In this document: in pieces, positions 1-8,936 of the stretch | How positions within the stretch are numbered: position 1 is the stretch's first letter | Layout: every line of letters starts with the position of its first letter | From: Candidatus Vondammii sp. HM_W22 | GTDB taxonomy: Bacteria > Pseudomonadota > Gammaproteobacteria > Chromatiales > Chromatiaceae | Direction of reading: 5' to 3' | Assembly (NCBI RefSeq): GCF_022530855.2 | Contig: NZ_CP099567.1 | Location: 2,604,001-2,668,000 of the forward strand | Length of the DNA: 64,000 nt | Notes under the pieces: generated by a model | Seen by the model: only the letters and a program-made list of their open reading frames with translations | The model's database searches: none | Told to the model about the DNA's origin: nothing | Position numbers and translations under genes: made by a program

Positions 1-220
1 TGTAGGCCGGATTGAGCTGAATGGGCTTGATCTTAAAGTAACCCAGCAGAGCAATAGCATAGCATTTATGATTGCGATCCCTGATGGATTTAATAACGTC
101 CTGCTCCAGATCATTCAGAGTAAAACTGATACGTTTTTCTTCCAGTGACAGGCTGGGAACGCCATATAAATCGTTAATTTCTGCTTCGTGGAGTACGGTC
201 AGGCGTTCTTTATAAGGCAT
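1..220 (-). CDS. tnpA: Tn3-family transposase TnpA, N-terminal part (cut by window edge)
   Basis: Reading leftwards from the ATG at 218-220 gives 73 residues beginning MPYKERLTVLHEAEINDLYG and running off the window. The start resembles the N-terminal DUF4158 domain of Tn3-family transposases, which binds the terminal inverted repeats. A candidate Tn3-type terminal repeat lies 100-140 bp upstream (320-359), so the gene probably sits just inside one end of a transposon whose body lies to the left. No stop or frameshift is seen in the visible part. Assignment rests on the N-terminal pattern only; the catalytic DDE domain is outside the window. Confidence 0.75.
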   Translation of the reverse strand, partial: MPYKERLTVLHEAEINDLYGVPSLSLEEKRISFTLNDLEQDVIKSIRDRNHKCYAIALLGYFKIKPIQLNPAY

Positions 221-319
221 AGGCTTCTCGTAAAAGCCGGAATATTACTATAATTGGGATATTGCAGTGATTTTGAAAATTAAGGCACCTCTAGAAGCCT
301 TATGAGGCATGGGCTGTAG

Positions 320-359
320 CGATAAGTGTCACTTTAGGACGGGATGTCCCCAGAACCCC
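320..359. repeat. Candidate Tn3-type terminal inverted repeat
   Basis: On the minus strand the segment begins GGGGTTCTGGGGACATCCCG and continues for about 40 bp. The GGGG start, the length and the place upstream of tnpA fit a Tn3-family terminal repeat. Directly beyond it (from 360) IS256-family coding sequence starts mid-gene, so this is probably the point where the transposon entered an IS256 copy. The other end is not in the window, so the repeat cannot be paired. Confidence 0.5.
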
Positions 360-1326
360 TTGTTGTCCCATCGGTCAGAGAATTTATCCAACGCCGGTAA
401 GGCTTCTTCCTTGGTGATGGACTGATAAATATTTTTCAAATCAGCCGTGACAGGCTTGTAGTCTTTCAGGGCACCTACTTCATCGAGTTCCGTAGCATAT
501 GCACAATACACAGCTGGACATTCGGAAAAGCCGTTTTGATTGCATCAGGAAAGCCCTTTAAGCCATCGACACAGGCAATCAAAATATCCTCCACACCGCA
601 ATTCTGAAGCTCTGTCAGCAGGTTCAGCCAGAACTTGGCACCCTCATTCTCCGACAGCCAGAGCCCCGATAATTCCTTGTGGCCTTCCAGGTTGACGCCC
701 AGAGCGAGATAAATCGCTTTGTTGATCACTTTCTTGTCTTGCCTGATTTTAACGACAATGCAGTCCAGATAAACAATAGGATAAATCGCATCCAGGGGGC
801 GAGATTGCCATTCAACAACCTGTTCGATAACTGCATCAGTGACTTTGGATATGAGTGTGGCAGAGACATCGGCCCCATACATCTCCTTGAATGTCGTGAC
901 GATTTCGCGGGTTGTCATATCTTGGGCATACAAGAAGAGGATCTTGTCATCCATTGAGGTAAATCGACGCTGGTGCTTTTTGACCAGTCGGAGTTTAAAG
1001 CTGCCCACTCTTTCTCGTGGAGTATCCAGTTCAAACTGGCCATCTTCCGTTTGCAAGGTCTTGCCAGTAGTGCCGTTGCGGCTATTACTCGCTTCGGACT
1101 GTTCATGTTTGGCAAAGCCAAGATGATCATCCGGTTCAACGTTGAGTGCTGCATCGACCGTGATTTTGGGCAGCATTTTCCGAAACTCGTTGAGATCTTC
1201 TTCAGTTTTGATGTTTTTAGCGGCCGCCTGGGTTATCGCCTGGAGCTCTTTCTTGTCGATCATCTGCCTATCCTCACCCTTGTTTGGGTTTAATGATAGG
1301 CAGTTACACAGAATTCAGGACAGTCT
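360..1326 (-). pseudogene. IS256-family transposase (group 1), copy 1, 3'-truncated
   Basis: A Mutator/IS256-type transposase read on the minus strand from ATG 1261-1263 (MIDKKELQAI...). Visible signatures include YLDCIVVKIRQDKK in the first catalytic region, the conserved LGLWLSENEGAKFW-type segment and an ACVDGLKGFPDAI segment around the second Asp. A frameshift near 475-511 moves the reading to another frame, and the gene stops at about 360 where the Tn3-type repeat begins. The 5' terminal repeat (GAGACTGTCCTGAATTCTGT on the minus strand) ends at 1326 and abuts an IS30 remnant. Other copies lie at 4598-5904, 5905-6281 and 53613-56291. Not functional. Confidence 0.85.
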
Positions 1327-1915
1327 CTAAATCAACGATGGCAGGCCGTTCATCAATGCAGACGCGATCAATTAGCTGTCCACCGCGGTTATAATTGCCA
1401 TAGCGTTTACGACGTTGCTTTTGACAACGCAGGTAGCGATGGAGGTCGCCGCCATGAGCTTTATCTTGAAGAATATACTGGTAGATCCATTCATGGCTGA
1501 TCGAAATAGCACAAAAAGACTTAAGCCACAGGCTGATCTGTTCTTGGCTCCAGTCCAGATTGATCAACTGCTCAATGACAAGCCAAGTGTTGCCACTAAT
1601 GTGAGTCCTGACCTTGGACTGACGGCGTTCATTGGTCAAGCGCTGGGCCTGCTTAGGGCGGATAGCCCCTAAAGCCCGTATTGCTCTTGATCTCACGACT
1701 GATGGTCGATTTGTGACGTCCCAATATCAGGGCTATCTCAGTTTGAGTGTACCCTGCTTTCAACAGGGCGAAAATCTGCTATCGTTCTTCCTCGGTAAGC
1801 TGTGTGTATCTCATGGTGCTCCTCTTTCTTGCCGGATAGAGAATGCCTTGATGCCACCCCAGCTTACCCTCTATTCGTCAAACAGAGTTGCACTTACAAA
1901 TTGGATTCACGTACT
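1327..1915 (-). pseudogene. IS30-family transposase remnant
   Basis: Minus-strand coding starts with MRYTQLTEEER at about 1814, then a TAG stop, then the IS30 helix-turn-helix (ALLKAGYTQTEIALILGRHKSTISREIK). A one-base insertion follows near 1670, and the rest (SKVRTHISGNTWLVIEQLI, then WSQEQISLWL) continues in another frame until it is cut by the IS256 end at 1326. The outer end at about 1880-1915 carries a repeat of the type GTTGCACTTACAAATTGGAT. The catalytic C-terminal half is missing. Confidence 0.8.
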
Positions 1916-2090
1916 GAATTAATAGGTTAAAAGTAAAGTTAGCTGATTAACTAGGACAGCCAAAGAATTTATAATGATTTTCATTTAAGAAATTGATAAT
2001 ACCCTTCAAAATTGCATTTTATTACCAGAATGGCTGCCAATAAGAGAGTGCTGAGGGCGTACGAACCCAATGAGGAGAAGCTTTAATCGG

Positions 2091-3110
2091 ATGAAATACC
2101 GAGGATCTGCCCCAAATGATGAACTCCCCGAGTGCATCGGAGTACTACTCACCAACCTTGGAACCCCGGATTCCGCAGCAATAGGCGATATCCGACGTTA
2201 TCTAAAGGAGTTTCTCAGTGACCCCCGGGTAGTGGAGATGCCGCGCCTGTTATGGTGGTTTGCTCTGAATGGCGTCATTCTGCGTACCCGTCCCAAGCGG
2301 TCCGCCGAAGCTTACCGGAAAGTCTGGACACCCGAAGGCTCGCCACTGTTCACTATTTCCAGAAAGCAGGCGGACGCCCTGGGTCTTGCTCTGAATGAAA
2401 AAGTGGATGGCCCGATCAAGGTCTCACTAGCCATGCGTTATGGCTCTCCCTCCATAGAGGAGGGACTCGAAACACTCAGGCAGGCCAACGCCAAACGCAT
2501 TCTGATTCTACCGCTCTATCCCCAGTATTCCGCCACCACCACTGCATCCACCTTTGACGCAGTCAGCCGTACACTACAGAGCTGGCGCTGGATACCGGAG
2601 CTGCGCTTTATCAACCACTACCACGACATGCCGGACTATATCCAGGCCCTGACGCAGAGTGTTCTATCATTTCAGCAGTCTCACGGCAAACCGGACCAAC
2701 TACTTCTCTCTTTCCACGGAATACCGCAGGCGTACGCGGACGATGGCGATCCCTACCCTCAGGAGTGCAAAATGACAGGCGCTCTTTTAGCGAAAGAACT
2801 GGGGCTGTCAGAAGATGAGTGGGCTCTGACATTTCAGTCGCAGGTTGGCCCCAAAGAGTGGTTAAAACCCTACACAGATGAAACCCTTAAACAGTGGGGT
2901 TCAAACGGTGTAAAGCGAGTCCAGGTTCTCTGTCCGGGCTTCCCTGCTGACTGCCTGGAGACATTGGGAGAGATTGGGGAGGAGAATCGTCACTATTTTT
3001 TGTCGGCAGGCGGAGAAGAGTACCTTTATATTCCGGCTCTCAATGACAGTAAAATCCATATCGATGCCCTCAAAAAACTGGCTCTCCAACATTTATGGGA
3101 CAGAAGTTAG
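2091..3110 (+). CDS. hemH: Ferrochelatase
   Basis: Inserts Fe2+ into protoporphyrin IX, the last step of haem synthesis. The protein (339 residues from this start) shows the family hallmarks in order: GVLLTNLGTPD near the N-terminus, LPLYPQYSATTTAST in the middle, LLLSFHGIP with the catalytic His, and CPGFPADCLETLGEIGEENR near the C-terminus. An in-frame ATG at 2070 exists, but the ATG at 2091 is preferred: a GAGGAG Shine-Dalgarno element (2072-2077) lies upstream of it and MKYRG matches the usual start of gammaproteobacterial HemH. The gene is intact but stands alone between IS remnants on both sides, so its original neighbours are lost. Confidence 0.96.
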   Translation: MKYRGSAPNDELPECIGVLLTNLGTPDSAAIGDIRRYLKEFLSDPRVVEMPRLLWWFALNGVILRTRPKRSAEAYRKVWTPEGSPLFTISRKQADALGLALNEKVDGPIKVSLAMRYGSPSIEEGLETLRQANAKRILILPLYPQYSATTTASTFDAVSRTLQSWRWIPELRFINHYHDMPDYIQALTQSVLSFQQSHGKPDQLLLSFHGIPQAYADDGDPYPQECKMTGALLAKELGLSEDEWALTFQSQVGPKEWLKPYTDETLKQWGSNGVKRVQVLCPGFPADCLETLGEIGEENRHYFLSAGGEEYLYIPALNDSKIHIDALKKLALQHLWDRS

Positions 3111-3270
3111 CGGATTGAAAATAGGTTTCTGCTATCACCGTACAGACTTATAAGTCTGCTTTTTGGTAAGCTTTTGAAAACATAATTCCGAGCACGCTAT
3201 GAAATATCTACTCAGCACCGAATGCTACTTACTTAAGTTTTTTGGGTTGGCTATTTTTCCGAATATTCTC

Positions 3271-4540
3271 TCATGCAATAGCCCTTGGTTTGGTAAGTAG
3301 CGGGAATTGTCTGGGTCTTCGTTTTATAGCTCGCGGCTCCATACGTCCCGGTTGTTTTCCAACCTGCTGCGGTGCAATGAGGATAAAAAGGCCCTCAATT
3401 TTATCGATGTCGTAACGACCGCTTTTTTGCCACACAATCCATAGCTGCAAAGTATGCTTGAAGCTAAGTTGTCGAGGAATGATGTCAGCCAGTAATGCCG
3501 CCTGAGCCATCAGTAAACGGATCAAGTTGTAAGCCAAAAGATAGACCCACAGCTCTTTTTCCGCCATTTCCGGTGTGCGACAACTTAATGTTTCCATTCC
3601 CAGAGTGGTCTTGATGTTGCGTATATCTAACTCTACCTGCCAACGGTTCCGATAGAGTGCCTTCAGGGCGGCTTTGCTCGTACTTTTTGAGCAAAGTAGT
3701 GTTGTCACCAGGATCTTACCGCCAGCACGCAACTCCCGCACTTTCAATCTATCGGGGGTTTGATCATACTCTGCCTGACTCATCCAGGCGGGTTTGACTT
3801 TTGGCTTGTCTATTTCGATAAGATGATCTCGCGGGCCCAGACGCTCTCCTTGGCGAAAATCCGTGCTGCGCCGCCGTGAACCATATTGCTCAAAAACGCC
3901 ATCCACTCCTTTGGCCTGAAGAGCACACAACAGAAAATAGGTGGCATAAAAAGCATCCCCCAGAAAGATATCACCAGTGTCCAGGGTACCAGGCATGGTT
4001 CCAGGCAATGACTGCTCATCGCTTCCTTTTCCGCGACAAGGTCCCAATGCTGCATCAAGTACAGCACCGCTGGCGAGGCAGACGATACCAACCACCCGGC
4101 AAAGAGGGAAACCCAATCCGGGTTGCTGGCTACGGGGTTGAGGATAGACAGCCTGGTTCTCTTCTGTATCGGGCAACGTAACGGTAGCGCCATCCACCAG
4201 TCTGACCGGTCGTCCCCGCCAGTGCCAGGAATCCGGGGTGTGCTCAGTCATCATACGCCCCGTGTAACGGGCTAGCGTAGAGACCATGTCCAATGGCAGC
4301 CGTTTCCGTGCGCGCTCCCGTATGCGTACTACAGATTGGCAGCTCACCCATCAATCTAGCATCAACTATGTTCTGGCAAGAACGATCAGCACTCATTGCT
4401 TAAGCCAGAAACATCGATAGCGTCTCTGTTGGCGGAAACAGCCTTTCCCGATGTTCCGGTAGCAATGATTCGACTTGATTGAGAAACTCTGGGCCGGTTA
4501 GCAGATTAAAGAAGGCATAGGAATCACTGGCTGTAGTGTA
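3271..4540 (-). pseudogene. IS4-family transposase, disrupted
   Basis: The main minus-strand frame (3271-4347, 358 codons) carries IS4/DDE features: RLVDGATVTLPDTEENQ (first Asp), GDIFLGDAFYATYFLL (second Asp region) and YRNRWQVELDIRNIK-type YREK motif with TTLGM. The true N-terminal part lies upstream in other frames (FFNLLTGPEFLNQVESLL, then LSMFLA). It is broken by a TAA where Gln is expected after LSMFLA, and by a frameshift just before 4347. Probably dead. A short downstream segment from 3111 to 3270 shows no gene. Confidence 0.8.
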
Positions 4541-4597
4541 GGTTGTGAGACCTTTTTGTTGATGTATGCAGGCGCGTTAATTAGGATGCATCAAGGC

Positions 4598-5904
4598 GAG
4601 GGTGTCCTGAATTCTGTGTAACTGTCTATCATTAAACCCAAGCATGGTTGAGGATAGGCACTATGAACAAGAAAGAACTATAGGCGATCGCTCATGCGGC
4701 AGCTAAAAACATCAAGACGGAAGACGACCTCAAAGACTTCCATCAGATGCTAACCAAGATTACGGTCGAAGCGGCACTGAACGCTGAGTTAGATGATCAT
4801 CTTGGCTTTGAAAGGCACGAGCAGTCCGAAGCTGACAATAACCGCAACGGCTATGCCAGTAAGACTAACCGAACGGAAGCCGGCCAGTTCGAGCTCGATA
4901 CACCACGCGACAGAGCTGGGAGTTTCGAACCCAAGCTCGTTAAAAAATGCCAGCGTCGATTTACTTCCATGGACGACAAGATTATTTTCTTGTATGCCCA
5001 GGGCATGACAACACGAGAAATCGTCACGACCGTTAAAGAAATGTACGGTGCTGATGTCTCCGCCACCTTGATTTCCAAAGTGACTGACGCTGTTATTGAA
5101 CAAGTGATTGAATGGCCATCTAGGCCACTGGATGCGGTCTATCCCATTATTTACCTGGATTGTATTGTCGTAAAAATCCGGCAAGACAAGAAAGTGATCA
5201 ATAAGGCAATTTATCTGGCACTGGGCGTGAACATGGAGGGCCACAAGGAATTGTTGGGGCTCTGGCTGTCAGAGAATGAGGGTGCCAAGTTCTGGCTCAA
5301 TGTACTCACAGAGCTCCAGAATCGCGGCGTGAAGAATATTTTGATTGCCTGTGTCGATGGCCTGAAGGGCTTTCCAGACGCAATCAATACAGCGTTTCCC
5401 GAGACTCAGGTCCAGCTCTGTATTGTTCACATGGTGCGCAACTCGATGAAGTATGTGCCCTGGAAAGACTACAAGGCAGTGACGGCAGACCTGAAGAAAA
5501 TATATAAGTCTGTCACCGAAGATGAAGCGCCACTGGAACTTGATAATTTCTCTAACCGATGGGACGACAAATATCCCCAGCTCAACCGTTCGTGGCGTAG
5601 CCACTGGCACAATCTTAATACCCTGTTTGGCTACCCTGAGGACATCCGCAGGGCAATCTATACAACCAATGCCATCGAGTCAATGAACAGCGTGGTTCGC
5701 AAGGCAATTAAAAAACGGAAGCTATTTCCGACCGACGACTCGGCAATGAAAGTGGTGTACCTGGCGGTGCAGCAAGCATCAAAAAAATGGACCATGCCGA
5801 TTTGCAATTGGAAACCAGCACTGAATAGATTTATGATTGAGTTCGAAGAACGCTTGGCGGAATACATTTAACCCGGGTAGTTACACGGAAATCGTTACAC
5901 CCTC
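4598..5904 (+). mobile_element. IS256-family element (group 1), full length
   Basis: A 1307-bp unit bounded by matching ends: left GAGGGTGTCCTGAATTCTGT at 4598 and right (reverse strand) GAGGGTGTAACGATTTCCGT ending at 5904. It encloses one transposase gene. The flanking bases do not form an 8-9 bp duplication, and the right flank runs straight into the inside of another IS256 copy, so the unit probably reached its present state by recombination between copies rather than simple insertion. Confidence 0.85.
4663..5871 (+). pseudogene. IS256-family transposase with amber codon at position 7
   Basis: The natural start is ATG 4663 (MNKKEL), as shown by comparison with MIDKKELQAI of the other copies. 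Codon 7 is TAG (4681-4683) where the others have CAG (Gln). After the stop the frame stays open to 5871 and is complete: the second half from 4747 gives 374 residues including TTREIVTTVKEMYGADVSAT, YLDCIVVKIRQDKK, IACVDGLKGFPDAI, and the C-terminal AIYTTNAIESMNSVVRKAI block that ends the catalytic domain. Internal restart at 4747 would lose about 28 residues and may not give a working enzyme. The nearest-to-intact copy of this group in the window. Confidence 0.85.
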
Positions 5905-6281
5905 TCCATTGAGGTAAATCGACGCTGGTGCTTTTTAACCAGTCGGGGTTTAAAGCTGCCCGCTCTTTCTCGTGGAGTATCCAGTTCAAACTGGCCATCT
6001 TCCGTTTGCAAGGTCTTGCCAGTAGTGCCGTTGCGGCTATTACTCGCTTTGGACTGTTCATGTTTGGCAAAGCCAGGATGATCATCCAGTTCAACGTTGA
6101 GTGTTGCCTCGACCGTGATTTTGGCAGCATTTGCCGAAATTCGTTGAGATCTTCTTCAGTTTTGATGTTTTTAGCGGATGCCTGGGCTATCGCTTGGAGC
6201 TCTTTCTTGTCGATCATCTGCCTATCCTCACCCTTGTTTGGGTTTAATGATAGGCAGTTACACAGAATTCAGGACAGTCTC
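5905..6281 (-). pseudogene. IS256-family transposase (group 1), 5' fragment
   Basis: Minus-strand N-terminal part (MIDKKELQAIAQASAKNIKT...) with a one-base deletion near 6120 that shifts the frame after QMLPK. The terminal repeat GAGACTGTCCTGAATTCTGT ends at 6281. It is joined head to head with the full-length copy at 4598-5904. Non-functional. Confidence 0.85.
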
Positions 6282-6361
6282 CTGTTAGGTTTTAGCCCCC
6301 GGCCTACACAGTAATGACGGTGGTTTTGAGGCTAACTCAAATACCATTTGGCTCGAGATCG

Positions 6362-6970
6362 TTACTCCTTTCCTGCCGGTTCCTGCTCGTTGTTGATTTT
6401 TCCTTCTGATCCTTCCAGCAGTTTTTGAATGTTGCTGCGATGACGCCAGAACAGAATCACGCTCATGATCGCATGCATGGTGATCAGTTCCGGCGCGTGC
6501 CAGAAGTACCAGACCACCACCGGTGCCAACGCCATGGATATCAGGGCAGCGAGGGAGGATATTTTCAGGCCTTTGGCAATGAACAGCCAGATCAGAGCGA
6601 TTGTGCCTCCGATCTCCCATCCGATACCAAATTGAACACCCAGTGCTGTAGCGACCCCTTTTCCCCCTTTGAATCCAAAAAACAGAGGATAGAGATGCCC
6701 AAGGAAGGCCGCCAGTGCAACACCGGCCAATACCAGTGGCTCCACTGCCATCAGGTTGGCGATGAGAACGGGTATAAAGCCTTTCAGGCTATCCCCGATC
6801 AGTGTGATGGCGGCTGCTTTTTTACCGCCGATGCGCAGAACATTGGTGGCGCCAGGGTTGTTCGAACCCTGAGTCCGCGGGTCGGGTAGTCCCATCAGGC
6901 GGCAGACGATAATGGCGCTGGATAGTGAGCCCAGCAGGTAAGCTGCAGTAATAAGGATAGATGCGGTCAT
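6362..6970 (-). CDS. plsY: Glycerol-3-phosphate acyltransferase PlsY
   Basis: Inner-membrane enzyme that transfers an acyl group from acyl-phosphate to glycerol 3-phosphate to form lysophosphatidic acid, the first step of phospholipid synthesis. About 202 residues, the usual length, with several hydrophobic segments. Hallmarks: SNNPGATNVLRIGGKKAA near residue 38 (substrate-binding loop) and FGFKGGKGVATALG near residue 100, both typical of PlsY. The ATG at 6970 is chosen; a TTG three codons upstream (6979) is possible. Divergent from folB, with a 260-bp shared upstream region. Intact. Confidence 0.94.
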   Translation of the reverse strand: MTASILITAAYLLGSLSSAIIVCRLMGLPDPRTQGSNNPGATNVLRIGGKKAAAITLIGDSLKGFIPVLIANLMAVEPLVLAGVALAAFLGHLYPLFFGFKGGKGVATALGVQFGIGWEIGGTIALIWLFIAKGLKISSLAALISMALAPVVVWYFWHAPELITMHAIMSVILFWRHRSNIQKLLEGSEGKINNEQEPAGKE

Positions 6971-7231
6971 ATTCAACAAGGCCGGTTTCCGCTCCTGGGG
7001 ATGTCTCAGGAGCCTGTCTAAGAGTAGAGAACCTGCTGCGGAAAATCCATTTTGGCCGGGTTTTCTGATTAAATTCTGTTGAATCCGCCCCGTTGAATCA
7101 AAAAACTGGCGAACAGCTGATTTTTTCCGCTGTAGTTCAGTTCTTGAACCGCTCTCCCGTCAAGATGGTTTGTAAATTTTAACAACTGCTTTACCATGTG
7201 AAGCCTGACTTTTTAGAGCTTTGGATATCTT

Positions 7232-7588
7232 ATGGATATTGTGTTTTTACGTGACCTGCGCATTGAAACGGTCATTGGCATTTACGATTGGGAGCGCAAA
7301 ATTAAGCAGACTGTTGTGCTGGACCTTGAGATGAGCACCGATGTCAGCCGGGCCGCTGCATCTGAGGATATTGCGGATGCGCTCGACTACAAGGCAGTGA
7401 CCAAGCGAATGATCAGCTTTGTTGAAGAGAGCGAGTTTCAGCTGGTGGAGACGCTGGCAGAACGCTGTGCCGGTATTATTCGTGAAGAGTTTGATGTCCA
7501 TTGGGTGCGGCTGACACTGAATAAGATTGGCGCTGTCAGTGCCGCCCGGGATGTCGGTGTGATTATTGAGCGTGGCGAGCATTTTTGA
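7232..7588 (+). CDS. folB: Dihydroneopterin aldolase
   Basis: Cleaves dihydroneopterin to 6-hydroxymethyldihydropterin and glycolaldehyde in folate synthesis. 118 residues, the usual length. Family features visible: MDIVFLRDLRIETVIGIYDWE at the start, DALDYKAVTKRM in the middle (the Tyr/Lys stretch of the active site) and the KIGAVSAARDVGVIIER end. The stop overlaps the folK start by one base (TGATG), so the two are almost certainly co-translated. Acts directly before FolK in the pathway. Confidence 0.95.
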   Translation: MDIVFLRDLRIETVIGIYDWERKIKQTVVLDLEMSTDVSRAAASEDIADALDYKAVTKRMISFVEESEFQLVETLAERCAGIIREEFDVHWVRLTLNKIGAVSAARDVGVIIERGEHF

Positions 7589-8076
7589 TGCCCGGTATCT
7601 GGCTCAGTCTCGGCAGTAACATAGACCGGAGCAGACATATTCACAGCGCGCTTAAGGTGCTTGGTGAAGAGTTTGGTCCGTTGATTGTCTCCCCGGTCTA
7701 TGAGAGCGAGGCGGTGGGATTCGATGGTGATGCCTTCTATAACCTGATTGTCGGCATTGAGTCGGATCAGCCGGCTGAATCTTTGATGGCGGGTTTTCGT
7801 GTTATTGAAGTGGATCATGGCCGGGCACGGGGAAGTGAGAAATTCTCCTCGCGGACGTTGGATATAGACCTGCTGACCTATGGTGACTGCACCCTGAAGC
7901 AGGGCAAGCTGGAGCTGCCCCGGGATGAGATTCTCCGTTATGCTTTTGTGCTTTTGCCGTTGTCCGATGTGGCTGGAGACGAAGTGCATCCCCTTACCGG
8001 TAAATGCTACCGGGATCTATGGGAAGCGTTCGACCGTAAAAAGGAGCAGCTGCTGTGGCGGGTCAGTATTGATTGA
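7588..8076 (+). CDS. folK: 6-hydroxymethyldihydropterin pyrophosphokinase
   Basis: Transfers pyrophosphate from ATP to 6-hydroxymethyldihydropterin. 162 residues. Hallmarks: WLSLGSNIDRSRHI near the N-terminus and the HPPK signature SRTLDIDLLTYG near residue 90 with the two metal-binding Asp residues; PRDEILRYAFVLLPLSDV follows. The start ATG at 7588 overlaps the folB stop; a TTG one codon earlier is possible. With folB it forms a two-gene folate operon, with the convergent pteridine reductase gene at 8105-8848 next to it. Confidence 0.95.
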   Translation: MPGIWLSLGSNIDRSRHIHSALKVLGEEFGPLIVSPVYESEAVGFDGDAFYNLIVGIESDQPAESLMAGFRVIEVDHGRARGSEKFSSRTLDIDLLTYGDCTLKQGKLELPRDEILRYAFVLLPLSDVAGDEVHPLTGKCYRDLWEAFDRKKEQLLWRVSID

Positions 8077-8104
8077 CCTTTGTCTTGCGGGTGTTGGCCG
8101 CTGA

Positions 8105-8848
8105 TCACTGCTGTGTTGTTCTCCCTCCATCCACGGCAATAACTTGCCCGGTGATGTAGTCGGCATCCCTGGCCAGGAATAGGACTGTTCGTGCAATGTT
8201 CTCTGGATTTCCCGGGCGCTCCAGGGCTGTGCGGGAGAGGATCTCCTGCTGTGTCTCCTTGCTTAAACCCTCTTCCGGCCAGAGAATGGCGCCGGGGGCT
8301 ACGCCGTTTACTCGGATTTTCGGTCCCAGCTCCCTGGCCAGGGCCTTTACCATCATGGCATTGCCCGCTTTGGCCATTGAGTAGACGGGGTGGTTTTTCA
8401 GCGGGCGTTGAGCGTGTATATCAACCAGATTGATAATTGAACCACCGCACTCGCTGAGCATTGGCGCCGCTGCTTTGGCAAGAAAGAATGGGGCCTTCAT
8501 GTTGCTGCCGATGAGGTTGTCCCACTGGGCTTCGGCCACTTCTTCGAGGGGGGTCGGATAGAAAGAGGAGGCGTTGTTGACCAGCAGGTCGAGGCGCCCT
8601 TGCCAGTTTCGGATGGCCTGAATTATATCTGGTAATCTGCCGGTATCCAGCAAGTCGGCCTGGAGCAGCAGCACAGAATCTGGGCGTATTGCTTCTAGCT
8701 CTTTTTTCAATGATTCCGCCGCATCGGCTGAGTGGCGGTAGTGAATCACGATATTCATGCCGCTGCGATGGAGTGTGCGGGCGATACAGGCGCCAATACG
8801 ATGGGCTGCTCCGGTAATCAGGGCAACGGGCAGTGAATCTTTGGTCAC
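8105..8848 (-). CDS. Pteridine reductase (short-chain dehydrogenase, FolM/PTR1-like)
   Basis: A 247-residue SDR protein. Visible: the cofactor motif TGAAHRIGACIA near residue 13 (the TGxxxRxG form typical of pteridine reductases), LLVNNASSFYPTP near residue 88, the YSMAKAG catalytic Tyr-Lys segment near 160, and GVAPGAILWPE after it. The Arg in the cofactor motif suggests NADPH. Members of this group reduce dihydrobiopterin or dihydrofolate. Its place directly beyond folB-folK, in convergent orientation, supports a pterin/folate role. Substrate is not proven by sequence. Intact, divergent from the downstream methyltransferase gene. Confidence 0.88.
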   Translation of the reverse strand: MTKDSLPVALITGAAHRIGACIARTLHRSGMNIVIHYRHSADAAESLKKELEAIRPDSVLLLQADLLDTGRLPDIIQAIRNWQGRLDLLVNNASSFYPTPLEEVAEAQWDNLIGSNMKAPFFLAKAAAPMLSECGGSIINLVDIHAQRPLKNHPVYSMAKAGNAMMVKALARELGPKIRVNGVAPGAILWPEEGLSKETQQEILSRTALERPGNPENIARTVLFLARDADYITGQVIAVDGGRTTQQ

Positions 8849-8936
8849 TTAATCTCTCCAGTATTGATACACTCTCAACTCTAAAGCAACCGCTGACCGA
8901 GTGCACCTTTTGCCAAAAAAACAGCCTTCTTTGCCG

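Noticed and set aside
4789-5244. Long antisense open frames over transposases and housekeeping genes (for example 151 codons at 4789-5244, 190 at 25773-26345, 182 at 38808-39356)
   Set aside because: They mirror strongly coding sequence on the other strand, have no ribosome site or family pattern, and repeat with each IS copy.
4590-5912. Target duplication around the IS256 copy at 4598-5904
   Set aside because: The 8-9 bases on the two sides (ATCAAGGC and TCCATTGA) do not match.
1-6310. The 10-bp match between the window start (TGTAGGCCGG) and its inverse at about 6299
   Set aside because: The bases beyond the match do not continue Tn3 coding sequence, so it is probably chance.
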